A DNA stretch of 64,000 nucleotides from Pseudomaricurvus hydrocarbonicus (GTDB lineage Bacteria; Pseudomonadota; Gammaproteobacteria; Pseudomonadales; Cellvibrionaceae): positions 97,699-161,698 of the forward strand of contig NZ_JAAONZ010000016.1 in assembly GCF_011602365.1 (NCBI RefSeq), in the 5' to 3' direction. The notes beneath the pieces are model-generated. The model saw nothing but the letters and a program-made list of their open reading frames with translations, was not told where the DNA came from and made no database searches. Below, piece by piece: positions 43,914 through 53,337 of the stretch (position 1 is the first letter of the stretch; the number at the start of each line of letters is the position of its first letter). The position numbers and the translations under genes are program-made.

Positions 43914-46133
43914 CTAATTCAGCTTTACGTTGAGCGAGATTCCCAGGGTAGCAGGTGCTCCCCACATGGACATGGCACCCAGCTGTTGCGGTAATACCTG
44001 GGTGCGATACTCGGCATCCGTCAAGTTGTCCCCATACACTGCGACCGAATAACGCTCTGACGGTGCCGTCCACTGCGCACGAGCACTTAATAACTCATAA
44101 GAATCCTGCTCGAACTGCTCTGAAGAATCAAAATAAAAGTCAGAGGTGTAATAGAAGGTACTGGAGAGATCCAAAGTGCCCCCGGCGATCAGGGTGGAAT
44201 AGCTGACGCCGAGGTTGGCGGTTAACTCTGGAGAGCGCTGCATCTGGAACCCCGCCGCTTCAACGTAGCCAGGAACAAAAATGCCATAGGGTGAACCAGC
44301 GCACCCCGTAAACGCCAGGCATTGTTCCCAGGCCTGCGAACGGTCAAAGTTTTCATACTCTGCATTCACGTAAGCGCCACCCACGTTCACACTTAATTCA
44401 TGAGTCAGGGCGAGCCGCAATTGCGCATCCATACCGTACACCCGCGAGTCAGCCGCATTTTCGATGAGGCTTTTGGGGCCATCGTAGGTCGCCACTTGCA
44501 GATCCTGATAATCATAGTAGAAAGCAGCCACATCAAACGTCAGCTCGTTGGAGGCATACTTGTAACCCACTTCATAAGCGCGAATTTCTTCAGGGTCGAC
44601 ATCGATACCATCAACACTGGTGCTCCCCACATTCAGTAAACCGGCTTTAAAGCCCTGTGTGTAGGATGCATAGACACTGGAGTTGTCCGTAGGGGTATAG
44701 CGCATTACAACCCGGGGGGTCAGATTGGTATCACTGATATCGTCCACATCCTGTTGAGTAATGCCTCCCAGTCCGTCAGCAGCAACCGTCAGGTAAGCGT
44801 CCTGGGTTTTGTCATAGCTCAAGCGCAAACCACCGGTTAAAAACAGACGGTCCATCAATGCATAGGTCACATCACCAAAGGCCGCGATAGAGCGGGAGTC
44901 GGTACCGGAGCCACCATTGAGAACAAAGCCAGCGCCCTGATCGGCCTGATTGTCAGTAAACTCGTTGTCATCCATAAACAAAAACAAACCCGTGGTCCAC
45001 TGCAGCGCACTGCCCGAGTCTGATGCCAGCAAAAATTCCTGCGTGAAGATGTCACTGTTAACGTCGTACTTGTAATGAAAAAAAGTTGCCGAAGAGAAAT
45101 CAAAGTCCATTTCATTATGGGTACGCTCACGCCGATACTGGGTATAGGAGGTCAACACAGCCCCCTCCAGCTGATGCTCCAACGTCATCTGGTAAACGTC
45201 ACTTTCAGCCAGAAACTCCGGCTGAAAGTTCACCGAAACCTGATCCGGATCCGTGGCCACCTGCCCGCCCCAAAATAAGGCCGAACTGTATATCCGCCCA
45301 TCCTCTTCGAAGCCATTGGGAGTTACGGCCGTGCGGTTGTCGGTATCGGTATGGGTGTAGCGAACAATCAACGACGTCTGATCATTGATGTCCCAGCGCG
45401 CCCCCAGACGCACCATCCAATTGTCATAGGCAGCCGCTTCATCACTGCCGGTGGTAATATTGTCGTCAAAGTTATCACTCTGGCGAACTTGCGCTGCCAG
45501 ATCAAAAGCCAGGTCGTCACTGGGTCCACCGGTGGCGTACAGTTTCGCGCTCTTGGTGTCGTAGCTGCCGTAGGCAAACTCTGCTTCCGCACGGGGATCA
45601 CTGTCAGGTTTGACGGTCGTCACCAGAATGGCGCCACCGGTGGAGTTGCGACCGAACAGGGTGCCTTGCGGCCCTTTAAGTACCTGCACACTTTCGACGT
45701 TTAGCAATTCTGAATCGACAAAGAACGGGTTGGGAGACAAAAACCCGTCGGTGTAGATGCCCACATTGGAGCCGCCACCGGAAACCGCCACCGCAGTGCC
45801 CACCCCACGAATGGTCGGCTGAGCCAGGGAACCCTGATTATCAAAACGCAGACCCGGTGTCAGCTTCATAATGTCACTGAGCTGTTGCACATCACCTTTG
45901 CCCAGCATATCTGCACTGATGGCGGTAATGCTGATCGGCACATCCTCGGATTTTTCAGCACGACGCTGGGCTGTCACCGTGACCTCTTCCAGCACGGCTG
46001 CTTGCTGTGCCAATAGCTGCGGTGACAAAAATAGGGAGCAGGCCAGCACGCTGGCCGGCATCGCCTGTTGGGTCGCTCTGACCAGGCACTTTATGTGGGA
46101 GGGAATTGAGCTGCGAAATACTGAGTCGTTCAT
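43914..46133 (-). CDS. TonB-dependent outer-membrane receptor (catabolic)
   Basis: 739 residues from the ATG at 46133, preceded by GGAGAG; the ATG at 46157 has no such site. Signal peptide, then VLEEVTVTAQRRAEKSEDVPISITAI, the usual start of substrate receptors in catabolic marine and sphingomonad-like bacteria. The plug has VQVLKGPQGTLFGRNSTGGAI, and the barrel ends TLGISLNVKLN. It lies downstream of, and in line with, a SnoaL-like gene and two SDR genes, so it probably imports the organic substrate of that operon rather than iron. Confidence 0.9.
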   Translation of the reverse strand: MNDSVFRSSIPSHIKCLVRATQQAMPASVLACSLFLSPQLLAQQAAVLEEVTVTAQRRAEKSEDVPISITAISADMLGKGDVQQLSDIMKLTPGLRFDNQGSLAQPTIRGVGTAVAVSGGGSNVGIYTDGFLSPNPFFVDSELLNVESVQVLKGPQGTLFGRNSTGGAILVTTVKPDSDPRAEAEFAYGSYDTKSAKLYATGGPSDDLAFDLAAQVRQSDNFDDNITTGSDEAAAYDNWMVRLGARWDINDQTSLIVRYTHTDTDNRTAVTPNGFEEDGRIYSSALFWGGQVATDPDQVSVNFQPEFLAESDVYQMTLEHQLEGAVLTSYTQYRRERTHNEMDFDFSSATFFHYKYDVNSDIFTQEFLLASDSGSALQWTTGLFLFMDDNEFTDNQADQGAGFVLNGGSGTDSRSIAAFGDVTYALMDRLFLTGGLRLSYDKTQDAYLTVAADGLGGITQQDVDDISDTNLTPRVVMRYTPTDNSSVYASYTQGFKAGLLNVGSTSVDGIDVDPEEIRAYEVGYKYASNELTFDVAAFYYDYQDLQVATYDGPKSLIENAADSRVYGMDAQLRLALTHELSVNVGGAYVNAEYENFDRSQAWEQCLAFTGCAGSPYGIFVPGYVEAAGFQMQRSPELTANLGVSYSTLIAGGTLDLSSTFYYTSDFYFDSSEQFEQDSYELLSARAQWTAPSERYSVAVYGDNLTDAEYRTQVLPQQLGAMSMWGAPATLGISLNVKLN

Positions 46134-46315
46134 GGGCTCTCCGGTATGATGTTTCATTGTTGTTGTTTTAGAATTGGTTGAACTTCAGGGCGGCTGTGAT
46201 AAAAAATCGAGTGTGAAAATTGGTCATATCGTTGGGAACGATAAACTTGGGGGGCAAAAAAATCGGTTTTTTACCCCCAAACAACCTGCGCTCAGGAAAC
46301 GGCTTGGCCCGTTTG

Positions 46316-46882
46316 TCAACCTTCGGCGGGGGACTTCAGGTCCCGATGATTCTTAAGCGGACGGCTGTAGGAGGGATCCTCTTGCGTACGTGAACTCACT
46401 CCGTTGAGGTGCAAATCCGCCACATCCGCAAACGGGATAGGCAGGGTGGGCAAGCTACCAGACCACTCAATCACATTGGTTCGAAAGGCAATCTTCCACT
46501 CGCCCTCTCGACGTTCCAGTCGATCAATGTATCGCCCTCCGGCAACCCAGTTAGAGTCGTCTCGATTGCGCCCGACAAACTGATAATAGATTTCGCTGTG
46601 GGCCGTATCGCCCTCAATGTCACAGGTATGGTTAAGCAGATTGTGCTGAGTGGCGCTTTGACCGTGTTCATGCAGGTCTTTGGCCCAGTCGTATATCTCT
46701 GCCGGCCCGGCCACATACTCGCCCGCCGACAGCAGCGCGTCTTGATGAAAGGCTGACAAAAACAAATCGCGGTCAAAGCGATCCATGCCACGACTGAAAC
46801 GCACCAGACAATCGTAAATATCCTGGCGGTCCAACATTTGTTGCAAGCGTTGCATTTGCTGCTGAGTATTCGAATTCGACAT
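46316..46882 (-). CDS. SnoaL/NTF2-like protein
   Basis: 188 residues. NTF2 fold start RQDIYDCLVRFSRGMDRFDRDLF, then AFHQDALLSAGEYVAG, the His/Asp-containing HNLLNHTCDIEGDTAHSEIYY and RYIDRLERREGEWKIAFR. The last 25 residues extend beyond the fold and are charged. Family members are isomerases, dehydratases or subunits of ring-modifying enzymes. Next to two SDR genes, so probably part of the same degradation pathway. Confidence 0.83.
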   Translation of the reverse strand: MSNSNTQQQMQRLQQMLDRQDIYDCLVRFSRGMDRFDRDLFLSAFHQDALLSAGEYVAGPAEIYDWAKDLHEHGQSATQHNLLNHTCDIEGDTAHSEIYYQFVGRNRDDSNWVAGGRYIDRLERREGEWKIAFRTNVIEWSGSLPTLPIPFADVADLHLNGVSSRTQEDPSYSRPLKNHRDLKSPAEG

Positions 46883-46974
46883 TTTGATACCTGTTGCTGT
46901 TTTTATGATTGTCGTTAGAGCAGACGTTCAGCCATTCTCAACCAAGGTAAGTGACCTTACTACTGACATTGCCA

Positions 46975-47835
46975 TTACACCGGCTGCCAAATGGGCGCTC
47001 CCCGGGTCTCTCGCAGCGACGGAATCTCCCGGCCGTCAACATCCTTGACCCCATACTCAGCGGCCATTTCTGCCGTAATGAACGTGCCGCCGGAGTGACG
47101 CATCACCTCCGGGTCACTGGCCAGGGCGACAATGACCCGTCCGGGAAACTCGGGGGAGCAACCATCGGCCGGTCGGGTAGCAGCACCCTCCTTGAGTCCG
47201 GGAATGTTGGCCAGGTTGCGCTCGGCCCGCTCGGTGAGCGTCAGCCCCTGCCACAAAGACAGCGACGCAACCTGATGCGGTTTTAATTCCACCGCCATAT
47301 CCCGGGACATGCGATCAACCGCCGACTTGCTGGTGCCAAACACGACACCGTAGGTGTAGGCAACACCGGTATAGCCGGAGATCGCTACAATCAAACCACT
47401 TTTCTGTGGTGCCATAATCTGAGCGGCGTGCCACGCTGCCACAAAGTTGGAGCGCACACCGACATCAATCATCTCCCAGTTGGAGAGCGGCTTCTCCCAA
47501 AAACCTTTGACTTCCGTCAGGTCATCGGGCAGCGAAAAGGCATTGTTAACGAGGATATCCAGGCGCCCCTGCTCGCGCTTCACCTGCTCAAACAGAGCGG
47601 CTACCTGTTCATCATTACCGTGATCCACCTGGACGGCGACACCCTGTCCGCCACGACGGCTCACCTCTTCCGCCGTCTCTCCGACGGTACCCGGCAATGG
47701 GTATTCACCTTTCGTTACCGTCCGGCCTGTAACGTACACCGTTGCGCCGGCTTCTCCCAAAGCCAGCGCGATGCCCTTGCCTATACCGCGACTCGCGCCG
47801 GTAACAACAGCGACCTTTCCCGTCAGCGTTCCCAT
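46975..47835 (-). CDS. DHRS1-like short-chain dehydrogenase with Tyr-to-Phe change
   Basis: 286 residues from the ATG at 47835 (a GGAGAGG-like site precedes it). Cofactor motif TGASRGIGKG, NNAFSLPDD, and ISGYTG with Ser153. The active-site Y-x3-K reads F166-G-T-S-K170, so the catalytic Tyr is Phe. Tyr162 nearby might substitute. The segment LWQGLTLTERAER and the overall layout match the DHRS1 branch. Either the enzyme uses another residue, binds without catalysis, or does a different reaction. Confidence 0.85.
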   Translation of the reverse strand: MGTLTGKVAVVTGASRGIGKGIALALGEAGATVYVTGRTVTKGEYPLPGTVGETAEEVSRRGGQGVAVQVDHGNDEQVAALFEQVKREQGRLDILVNNAFSLPDDLTEVKGFWEKPLSNWEMIDVGVRSNFVAAWHAAQIMAPQKSGLIVAISGYTGVAYTYGVVFGTSKSAVDRMSRDMAVELKPHQVASLSLWQGLTLTERAERNLANIPGLKEGAATRPADGCSPEFPGRVIVALASDPEVMRHSGGTFITAEMAAEYGVKDVDGREIPSLRETRGAPIWQPV

Positions 47836-47906
47836 AGCTATCACCTCTCCTAAGCTTTTGTTATCTGTGTCCAGTTTGTTATGAACACGGTTTCTGCTTT
47901 GTGTGT

Positions 47907-48827
47907 TTATTTCTCCATTCCATCACGCGCCATCTGGAAACTCTTCTCCAGGTGGTCCATGTATCCGGAGGGAACCGGTGGCAGCAACCATAGATTATCG
48001 GTATTGCGGATGGCATCGATATTGTCGGCCACCTCGTCAATAGACCAGTTCGGGCGATAGACACCTTCTGTCTCGGCCACCAGGGCACGAGCGACACGCC
48101 CGGCAATCGAAATGTACAACTCACCGCTGACACTGCAGGACTCATGAGCCAGCCAGCCCACCACCGGGGACACCATATCGGCACCCATCGGTGGGTATTG
48201 GGAAGTATCCAGGCCATCGGCCATGCGGGTGACCGCCCCGGGCAAGATGACATTGCTCTTGATGCCTTTATCAGAGCCTTCGATGGCAATGACATTGTTC
48301 AGGCCGATGGTGCCGGCTTTGGAGACCCCGTAGTTGGCGACATTGTGGGTGCCATAGATACCGCCGATGGAGGAAGTCAGTACCACACGACCATAACCGG
48401 CTTTGGCCATGATCGGAAACGCCGGGCGGACGACATGAAAGGCGCCCATCAGGTGCACATCCACGACGGATTCAAAATCGTCCTGTGACAGCTCTTCCAG
48501 AGATCCGTAACGCACGTTACCGGCGTTGTGAATCAGGATATCAACGCGCCCATAGTGATCCATAGCGGCCTGAATAATGGCCTGCCCACCGGCCGGCGTT
48601 GCCACCGAATCGGTATTGGCGATGGCCTCCCCGCCGGCAGCGCGGATCTCCTGCACCACGCTGTCAGCGGGCCGGTCATCAGTATCGCCACCGGCCATAG
48701 TGCCACCTACATCGTTGACAACAACCCTGGCGCCTTTGGCGGCCAGCAGTAGGGCATATTCACGCCCCAAGCCACGGCCGGCCCCGGTAATGACCGCCAC
48801 CCGGCCATCGAATCGTCGCTCTGTCAT
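47907..48827 (-). CDS. Short-chain dehydrogenase, 17beta-HSD4/hydroxyacyl-CoA-type
   Basis: 306 residues. The start RFDGRVAVITGAGRGLGREYALLLAAKG and VVNDVGG are typical of the HSD17B4/MFE-2 dehydrogenase domain. NAGNVR, Ser in LTSSIGG, YGVSK, and a C-terminal alpha-helical tail of about 40 residues. Such enzymes oxidise (R)-3-hydroxyacyl-CoA or sterol-like alcohols. The acyl-dehydratase-like gene just upstream would supply that type of substrate. Confidence 0.88.
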   Translation of the reverse strand: MTERRFDGRVAVITGAGRGLGREYALLLAAKGARVVVNDVGGTMAGGDTDDRPADSVVQEIRAAGGEAIANTDSVATPAGGQAIIQAAMDHYGRVDILIHNAGNVRYGSLEELSQDDFESVVDVHLMGAFHVVRPAFPIMAKAGYGRVVLTSSIGGIYGTHNVANYGVSKAGTIGLNNVIAIEGSDKGIKSNVILPGAVTRMADGLDTSQYPPMGADMVSPVVGWLAHESCSVSGELYISIAGRVARALVAETEGVYRPNWSIDEVADNIDAIRNTDNLWLLPPVPSGYMDHLEKSFQMARDGMEK

Positions 48828-48917
48828 ACAGATATCTCCAAATGCGTTGTTATCGTTATGCGCACGGTTACCGTTATGTGCCCTGTTGGTCGTTTGAAAT
48901 TATGTGGTCCTCTGAGA

Positions 48918-50099
48918 TTATTTGGTGGGCAGCTCAATCTCAGCCGTCGCCGTGGCCGAGGTGACGCCCTGCTGGTTGACCATTTTAAATTTCACCTGCA
49001 CCAGATGGCGCCCTTCGTCATCCACCATCTTGTCTACCACATCGGCCGTCATAATGGTGATATCGCCAGTAAATGAAGGCCCCCGATACGCGCATTCGGA
49101 GTGAACCACAAAGCCCCACTCCCCGGCCCAGCCGGCAAGATAGTCCAAAATCCAGGCACCCATGGACGCACCATAGCCGTAACCGCGCGGCATACCAATC
49201 TGGCGAGCGTAGCGTGGGAACAGATGGCCCCGCGATGGCCCGATGTAGGCACCGTCGGTCATCTCCGGGTTTTCCAGCTCCAGCACAGGATCCTGTTCTT
49301 TGCCAGCCATATCCCCGGTAAAGCCCAACGCTTCCATATCCAGATCGGTACGACGTTTCACGCCGCACCAAATGGTAAACAGGTAAGCGCGCCACTCGGT
49401 GGAAAAACTGGCAATACTGTGAGGACCGATAACCCGCGTCGGCAAGCTGTCTCCCACCTGCACATCTTCCCAGTAGCGCTTGCCATGCCCCAGATCGTGC
49501 AGCATTTTGATCCATTCAAACTTTTGATCTTCCAGTTTGGCCAGCTCTTCATCGTCCCAAACTGGATCATCCTGTCGATCGTCATTTTCACTGGCCATTT
49601 CCCGGGCCAGGTCGGGACGGTAGCGGATGGCGGTGGAGCGCTGAGTCGCGATCAAGTCACCTTCCTGATTGTAATAGTAGTTATCGCCACGCTGGAAACA
49701 GGTAGGCCCAGCAAACTTGGTGTCTTTAACGACGTAGTCCACCGGCACCCGGTGGTTGTGCAACATATCTCCGGCAAACACCCGCGGGCCGTGGAACCAC
49801 CATTCATCACCCCCAAACACCAGATGGGACTCCGGGATAAACCCCACACAGGAAGGACCGGTGCCGTGCGCATCGTCCATCGCCACCGGCAGTGATTGCG
49901 GAGCAACCATACGACCAAAGCGGCTCTCTTGGGCGTAATCCAGATCATAGTGAAGACGGTTCGGGTAATGCATCGCCTGCACCCAGCGACGGAAATCCAT
50001 ATTGGCAAAGGGTTCACGCATACGTGCAGGTTGAATGGGCACGCCCATGTGGTTGTCCAGATCGGTACAGTCCAGAGTCAAATCGGTCATGTCTAGCAT
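48918..50099 (-). CDS. MaoC/FAS1-like acyl dehydratase (double hot-dog)
   Basis: 393 residues in two halves. The first (about 15-175) is a MaoC-dehydratase-N-like hot dog with HYDLDYAQESRFGRMVAPQSL. The second (about 205-390) is a MaoC-like hot dog with YWEDVQVGDSLPTRVIGPHSIASFSTEWRA, SRGHLFPRYARQIGMPRGYGYGASMGAWILDYLAGWAGE and a final beta-strand ending EIELPTK. Enzymes of this kind hydrate enoyl-CoA esters, often with bulky or sterol-side-chain groups. First gene of the operon that runs through two SDRs and SnoaL to the TonB receptor. Confidence 0.85.
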   Translation of the reverse strand: MLDMTDLTLDCTDLDNHMGVPIQPARMREPFANMDFRRWVQAMHYPNRLHYDLDYAQESRFGRMVAPQSLPVAMDDAHGTGPSCVGFIPESHLVFGGDEWWFHGPRVFAGDMLHNHRVPVDYVVKDTKFAGPTCFQRGDNYYYNQEGDLIATQRSTAIRYRPDLAREMASENDDRQDDPVWDDEELAKLEDQKFEWIKMLHDLGHGKRYWEDVQVGDSLPTRVIGPHSIASFSTEWRAYLFTIWCGVKRRTDLDMEALGFTGDMAGKEQDPVLELENPEMTDGAYIGPSRGHLFPRYARQIGMPRGYGYGASMGAWILDYLAGWAGEWGFVVHSECAYRGPSFTGDITIMTADVVDKMVDDEGRHLVQVKFKMVNQQGVTSATATAEIELPTK

Positions 50100-50222
50100 C
50101 TCTTTCAGGTAAGGTTTACGGCCTCGGCTGGCAGGTTCAGCCCCACGTCAGCGTCCGGACTTGTTATTAGTCATCGATGTTGATCATTTTAGGAGGCCGG
50201 GGGATGCCCGGTTAGTCATTTA

Positions 50223-50254
50223 GCGCATAATATGATGCATTTTACGCAATGCGC
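50223..50254. promoter_or_regulatory. Candidate operator upstream of the acyl dehydratase operon
   Basis: GCGCAT and ATGCGC mark the ends of a 32-bp stretch with further GCAT repeats inside (a partial dyad). It lies in the 220-bp gap between the AraC gene and the dehydratase start, so the AraC protein is the obvious candidate binder. The symmetry is imperfect. Confidence 0.3.
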
Positions 50255-50321
50255 ACCGAGAGACGGGTATGACAATGCCAGAAAAAGAAGGGTTACGGTA
50301 TAGAAGAATTCGGGATAAGAA

Positions 50322-51395
50322 TTATTGCTGTGCCCGTCGGTATTGTTGGGGTGACATGCCCGTCCAGCGTTTAAACGCCCTGCCAAAGCTGGTGCGTTCG
50401 GAATATCCCAGCTGATCGGCCACCGCCGCCACCGGGCAGGTGTCATTTCTCAAGATACACTTGGCCCGTTCCAGCCGGTGATATTCCACCACCTCGGAAT
50501 AGCTTTTACCGACGGCCTGCAGGCGCAACTGCAAAGATCGGGGGGACATACCCAAATGTTTCGCACAGGACTCCATAGAAAGGTCCGCAGTGCTCAACCC
50601 CCGGGCCACAAACACATTCACCCGCTCCAGAATGGTCTGGCGAGGCAGGCCCTTGAGCCGGAACAGGTAACCGTACAACAACTGGTACAGAGGCGAGTTG
50701 GCGCTAAGCACCGGCTGGTCCAGCCAATTTGTCGGAAAACCAATACAGGAGATACCAGTACCCACCCTTAGGGGGCACTCAATAATCGCCTCAAACTCCT
50801 CCACCAGCTCGGGAGGAAGGCTTCCCGGAATACAGACATATTCTGGCTGAAAGGAAGTATCACCTATTTCCCGCAGCGTTTTGAGATTAAGTAACAGCCC
50901 TTGATAGTTAGCCTGGGTGTTGCTGGAAAAACCGGAACGAGCCATCCAGCGAAGCTCGGAAGTCAGGCTGCCCGGCACCAGCTCCAGCACACTTTCCGAA
51001 GAGTGCACCACCGGAATAAAGTCAATCAAACAGGTCAAGGCCTCACGCACCGTACTGGCTGCCCGGCACAGCGCGACCACCGTTCCGTAGGTATCAGCCT
51101 GCTGATGTTGCGCCAGATGCAGGCCGAACAACGGATCTTTCAACTCTCTGGCGCATTGCTCATATAGATTCACATAGGACTGGCAGTCAATGAAACTGTT
51201 GGCGTCTTCGATCAGGCGGGGGGCAATACCGTGTTGCTCCAGCAGCGCTTGATAATCTCCCCCCAGGGAAGTCACTAATTGAGGGAAATAGGCCAGATTG
51301 GCACTGCGCACCTGACTGAAGTCTGGCAGTGTATGAAGAGGCTTCTGCAGGCTGAAAAATGGGGCAAAAGTATCAGTATTCGTTGTATTGGCCAT
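50322..51395 (-). CDS. AraC-family transcriptional regulator (AraC_N/OruR type)
   Basis: 357 residues from the ATG at 51395. The N-terminal 200 residues are of the arabinose-binding-like AraC_N type (LVTSLGGDYQALLEQHGIAP, then LFGLHLAQHQQADTYGTVVALCRA). The C-terminal helix-turn-helix pair is DLSMESCAKHLGMSPRSLQLRL and VAAVADQLGYSERTSFGRAFKRWTGMSPQQYRR. Upstream of, and in line with, the acyl-dehydratase/SDR/TonB operon, which it probably activates. Confidence 0.88.
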   Translation of the reverse strand: MANTTNTDTFAPFFSLQKPLHTLPDFSQVRSANLAYFPQLVTSLGGDYQALLEQHGIAPRLIEDANSFIDCQSYVNLYEQCARELKDPLFGLHLAQHQQADTYGTVVALCRAASTVREALTCLIDFIPVVHSSESVLELVPGSLTSELRWMARSGFSSNTQANYQGLLLNLKTLREIGDTSFQPEYVCIPGSLPPELVEEFEAIIECPLRVGTGISCIGFPTNWLDQPVLSANSPLYQLLYGYLFRLKGLPRQTILERVNVFVARGLSTADLSMESCAKHLGMSPRSLQLRLQAVGKSYSEVVEYHRLERAKCILRNDTCPVAAVADQLGYSERTSFGRAFKRWTGMSPQQYRRAQQ

Positions 51396-51618
51396 ATTGG
51401 ATTCCGTTAACAGGTGACCCCCAAGGCGTTTGCGCTCCAATTATACGCCTGCATCAGTGGAATCCTACTACTTATGAATTCTTACTCCTTGTGGATCAAT
51501 AGCCGTTGTAGATTTATACTACTTTTGCCGGAGAAGGCTGGTTATTTTCGCCGTTGAAGCAAGGGTAATCAGAACACGATGACTGCCCCCTGCCCTCGGG
51601 TGTATTAACCCATCCGCT

Positions 51619-52524
51619 TCAGGGCTGCCCCAGCACCTCGCTCACCACCTCCATCAGTAACTGCCGTATCCATTGCGATGCGGGATCCAGATCGGCGTTT
51701 TTATGCCAGTATAAATTCCAGCTCAGAGGCTCCACATTAAAAGGAACCGCACTGGTGTGTAAACCGGACTTTTCCGCCAGCACTTTCGGGGCTGTCCACA
51801 GCAAATCGGTCTGACTCGCGATCTCGATGGCCACCAGATAACTTTGCACCCGCATTTTGATGTTGCGCCGCTGCCCCAGGGCATGCAGGGCAATGTCCAT
51901 CTGACCACGCCCCTTGCGTCGACTGGACACGTGCAGGTGCTCACTGTCCAGAAACCCCTCCAGAGTCAAATCCAGCTTCGACAGCGGATGTTTTTTGCGC
52001 ATCGCCACCACGTAGGGTAATTGCGCCAGCGGCACATGGTTAAACTCTTTTGCATTGACTGCGGGCACATCCAGCAACAGGTCAAGCCCCCCGGATTTGA
52101 GGTCTTCGGTGGCCATGGTCCGGTCAATGTAATAACTCTGGACAGTGATTTCCGGCGCCTCCTGCTTTATCCGCAAACGTAATTTGGGCAACAGCAAAGA
52201 TTCTGCGAGATCGTTCATGCCCAGACGAAACAGCTTTTCGGACTGAGCAGGATGAAATCTGGTGTTGGAGAGGATGCTGCGTCCCAGCAATGCCAGCGCC
52301 TTGCGGACATCAGCGATCACATTATCCGCCACCGGGGTTGGCAACATGCCCTCCGGGGTCCGCACAAACAGCTGATCATCAAACAGTTTGCGCAAACGAC
52401 TCAACGCATTACTGACCGCAGGCTGGGTCAAATTCAACAGCAGTGCCACTTTGGTCACACTCTGTTCTTTATACAAAGCATCCAGCACCACAAACAAATT
52501 CAGATCGACTTTTTCCAACCGCAT
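51619..52524 (-). CDS. LysR-family transcriptional regulator
   Basis: 301 residues. N-terminal helix-turn-helix: LNLFVVLDALYKEQSVTKVALLLNLTQPAVSNALSRLRKLFDDQLFVRT (about 7-55). A periplasmic-binding-like effector domain follows. The branch with this HTH is close to NodD/LinR-type regulators of catabolic genes. Divergent from the histidine phosphatase/acyl-CoA dehydrogenase operon; a dyad lies just outside its start. Confidence 0.92.
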   Translation of the reverse strand: MRLEKVDLNLFVVLDALYKEQSVTKVALLLNLTQPAVSNALSRLRKLFDDQLFVRTPEGMLPTPVADNVIADVRKALALLGRSILSNTRFHPAQSEKLFRLGMNDLAESLLLPKLRLRIKQEAPEITVQSYYIDRTMATEDLKSGGLDLLLDVPAVNAKEFNHVPLAQLPYVVAMRKKHPLSKLDLTLEGFLDSEHLHVSSRRKGRGQMDIALHALGQRRNIKMRVQSYLVAIEIASQTDLLWTAPKVLAEKSGLHTSAVPFNVEPLSWNLYWHKNADLDPASQWIRQLLMEVVSEVLGQP

Positions 52525-52552
52525 GGGCCACCTCTCAACATTTATTAAATCA

Positions 52553-52583
52553 ATTCTAATACATCACTTAAATAAATTAGAAT
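52553..52583. promoter_or_regulatory. LysR-type operator
   Basis: ATTCTAAT and ATTAGAAT form an interrupted dyad with a 15-bp centre, 29 bp upstream of the LysR start and 70 bp before the phosphatase start. Within it TCTAAT-N-ATTAGA gives the T-N11-A style of LysR recognition. It is placed to control both directions. Confidence 0.6.
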
Positions 52584-52652
52584 GATTATATAACAGATTC
52601 TATACTGCCTTCCAAACAACAGCCTTCAGATCGAAAAGAATGAGTGTATACG

Positions 52653-53324
52653 ATGGCGGAAATCACCCTGATCCGACACGGACAAGCGTCCTTCGGCTCG
52701 AAGAATTATGACCAGCTAAGCGAACTCGGTCAGCAACAGGCCGTTTGGCTCGGTGAGCACTGGCGCCAGTCAGGCATCGAGTTTGACCGTATTGTCACCG
52801 GTACCATGGTCCGCCACCGGCAAACGGCTGAAGGCCTGTTGCGAGGGCATGGTCTCGATATGCCTCTGGAGCACCATGCCGGGTTGAACGAATACCACTT
52901 TCAAGGGATATTGGATCCCTTGCGGGAGCAACACCCGGCGTTGTGGCAGGACACCGGTCACGCCAAACGAGACTACTATGTCAATATGAAACAGGCCTTG
53001 ACCTTCTGGATGGACGGCCGCATTGCGGACGATGGGCAAGACAGCTGGAAAGCGTTTTGCCAGCGCATCCAGGTAGGTTTTGAGTTTGCGTATCAAACTG
53101 AAGCCAAGCGCACCCTGGTGGTGAGCTCCGGAGGACCCATTTCGGTGATACTGGCCGAGGTTCTGAAGCTCGATCACGCCACTACCCGCAATATTACCCT
53201 GCAGATCAAAAACAGCAGTTGCAGCAAGCTGCTGTACAACGGTCGCGAATTCAGCATGGACAGTTTTAACGACATCAGTCATTTACGGTCCAACCACACA
53301 CCATCAGCGATTACCTTTTCCTAG
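52653..53324 (+). CDS. Histidine phosphatase family protein
   Basis: 223 residues from the ATG at 52653 (an upstream Met adds three residues). N-terminal phosphohistidine motif LIRHGQASFG with catalytic His8, Glu in ELGQQQ, second Arg region VTGTMVRHRQTAEGLL, and a C-terminal VVSSGGPISVIL in place of the usual SHG. First gene of an operon with an APH-type kinase; it may remove a phosphate or limit phospho-intermediates. Members include phosphoglycerate mutases, but the context is catabolic. Confidence 0.85.
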   Translation: MAEITLIRHGQASFGSKNYDQLSELGQQQAVWLGEHWRQSGIEFDRIVTGTMVRHRQTAEGLLRGHGLDMPLEHHAGLNEYHFQGILDPLREQHPALWQDTGHAKRDYYVNMKQALTFWMDGRIADDGQDSWKAFCQRIQVGFEFAYQTEAKRTLVVSSGGPISVILAEVLKLDHATTRNITLQIKNSSCSKLLYNGREFSMDSFNDISHLRSNHTPSAITFS

Positions 53325-53337
53325 GCGGAGAGACCCT

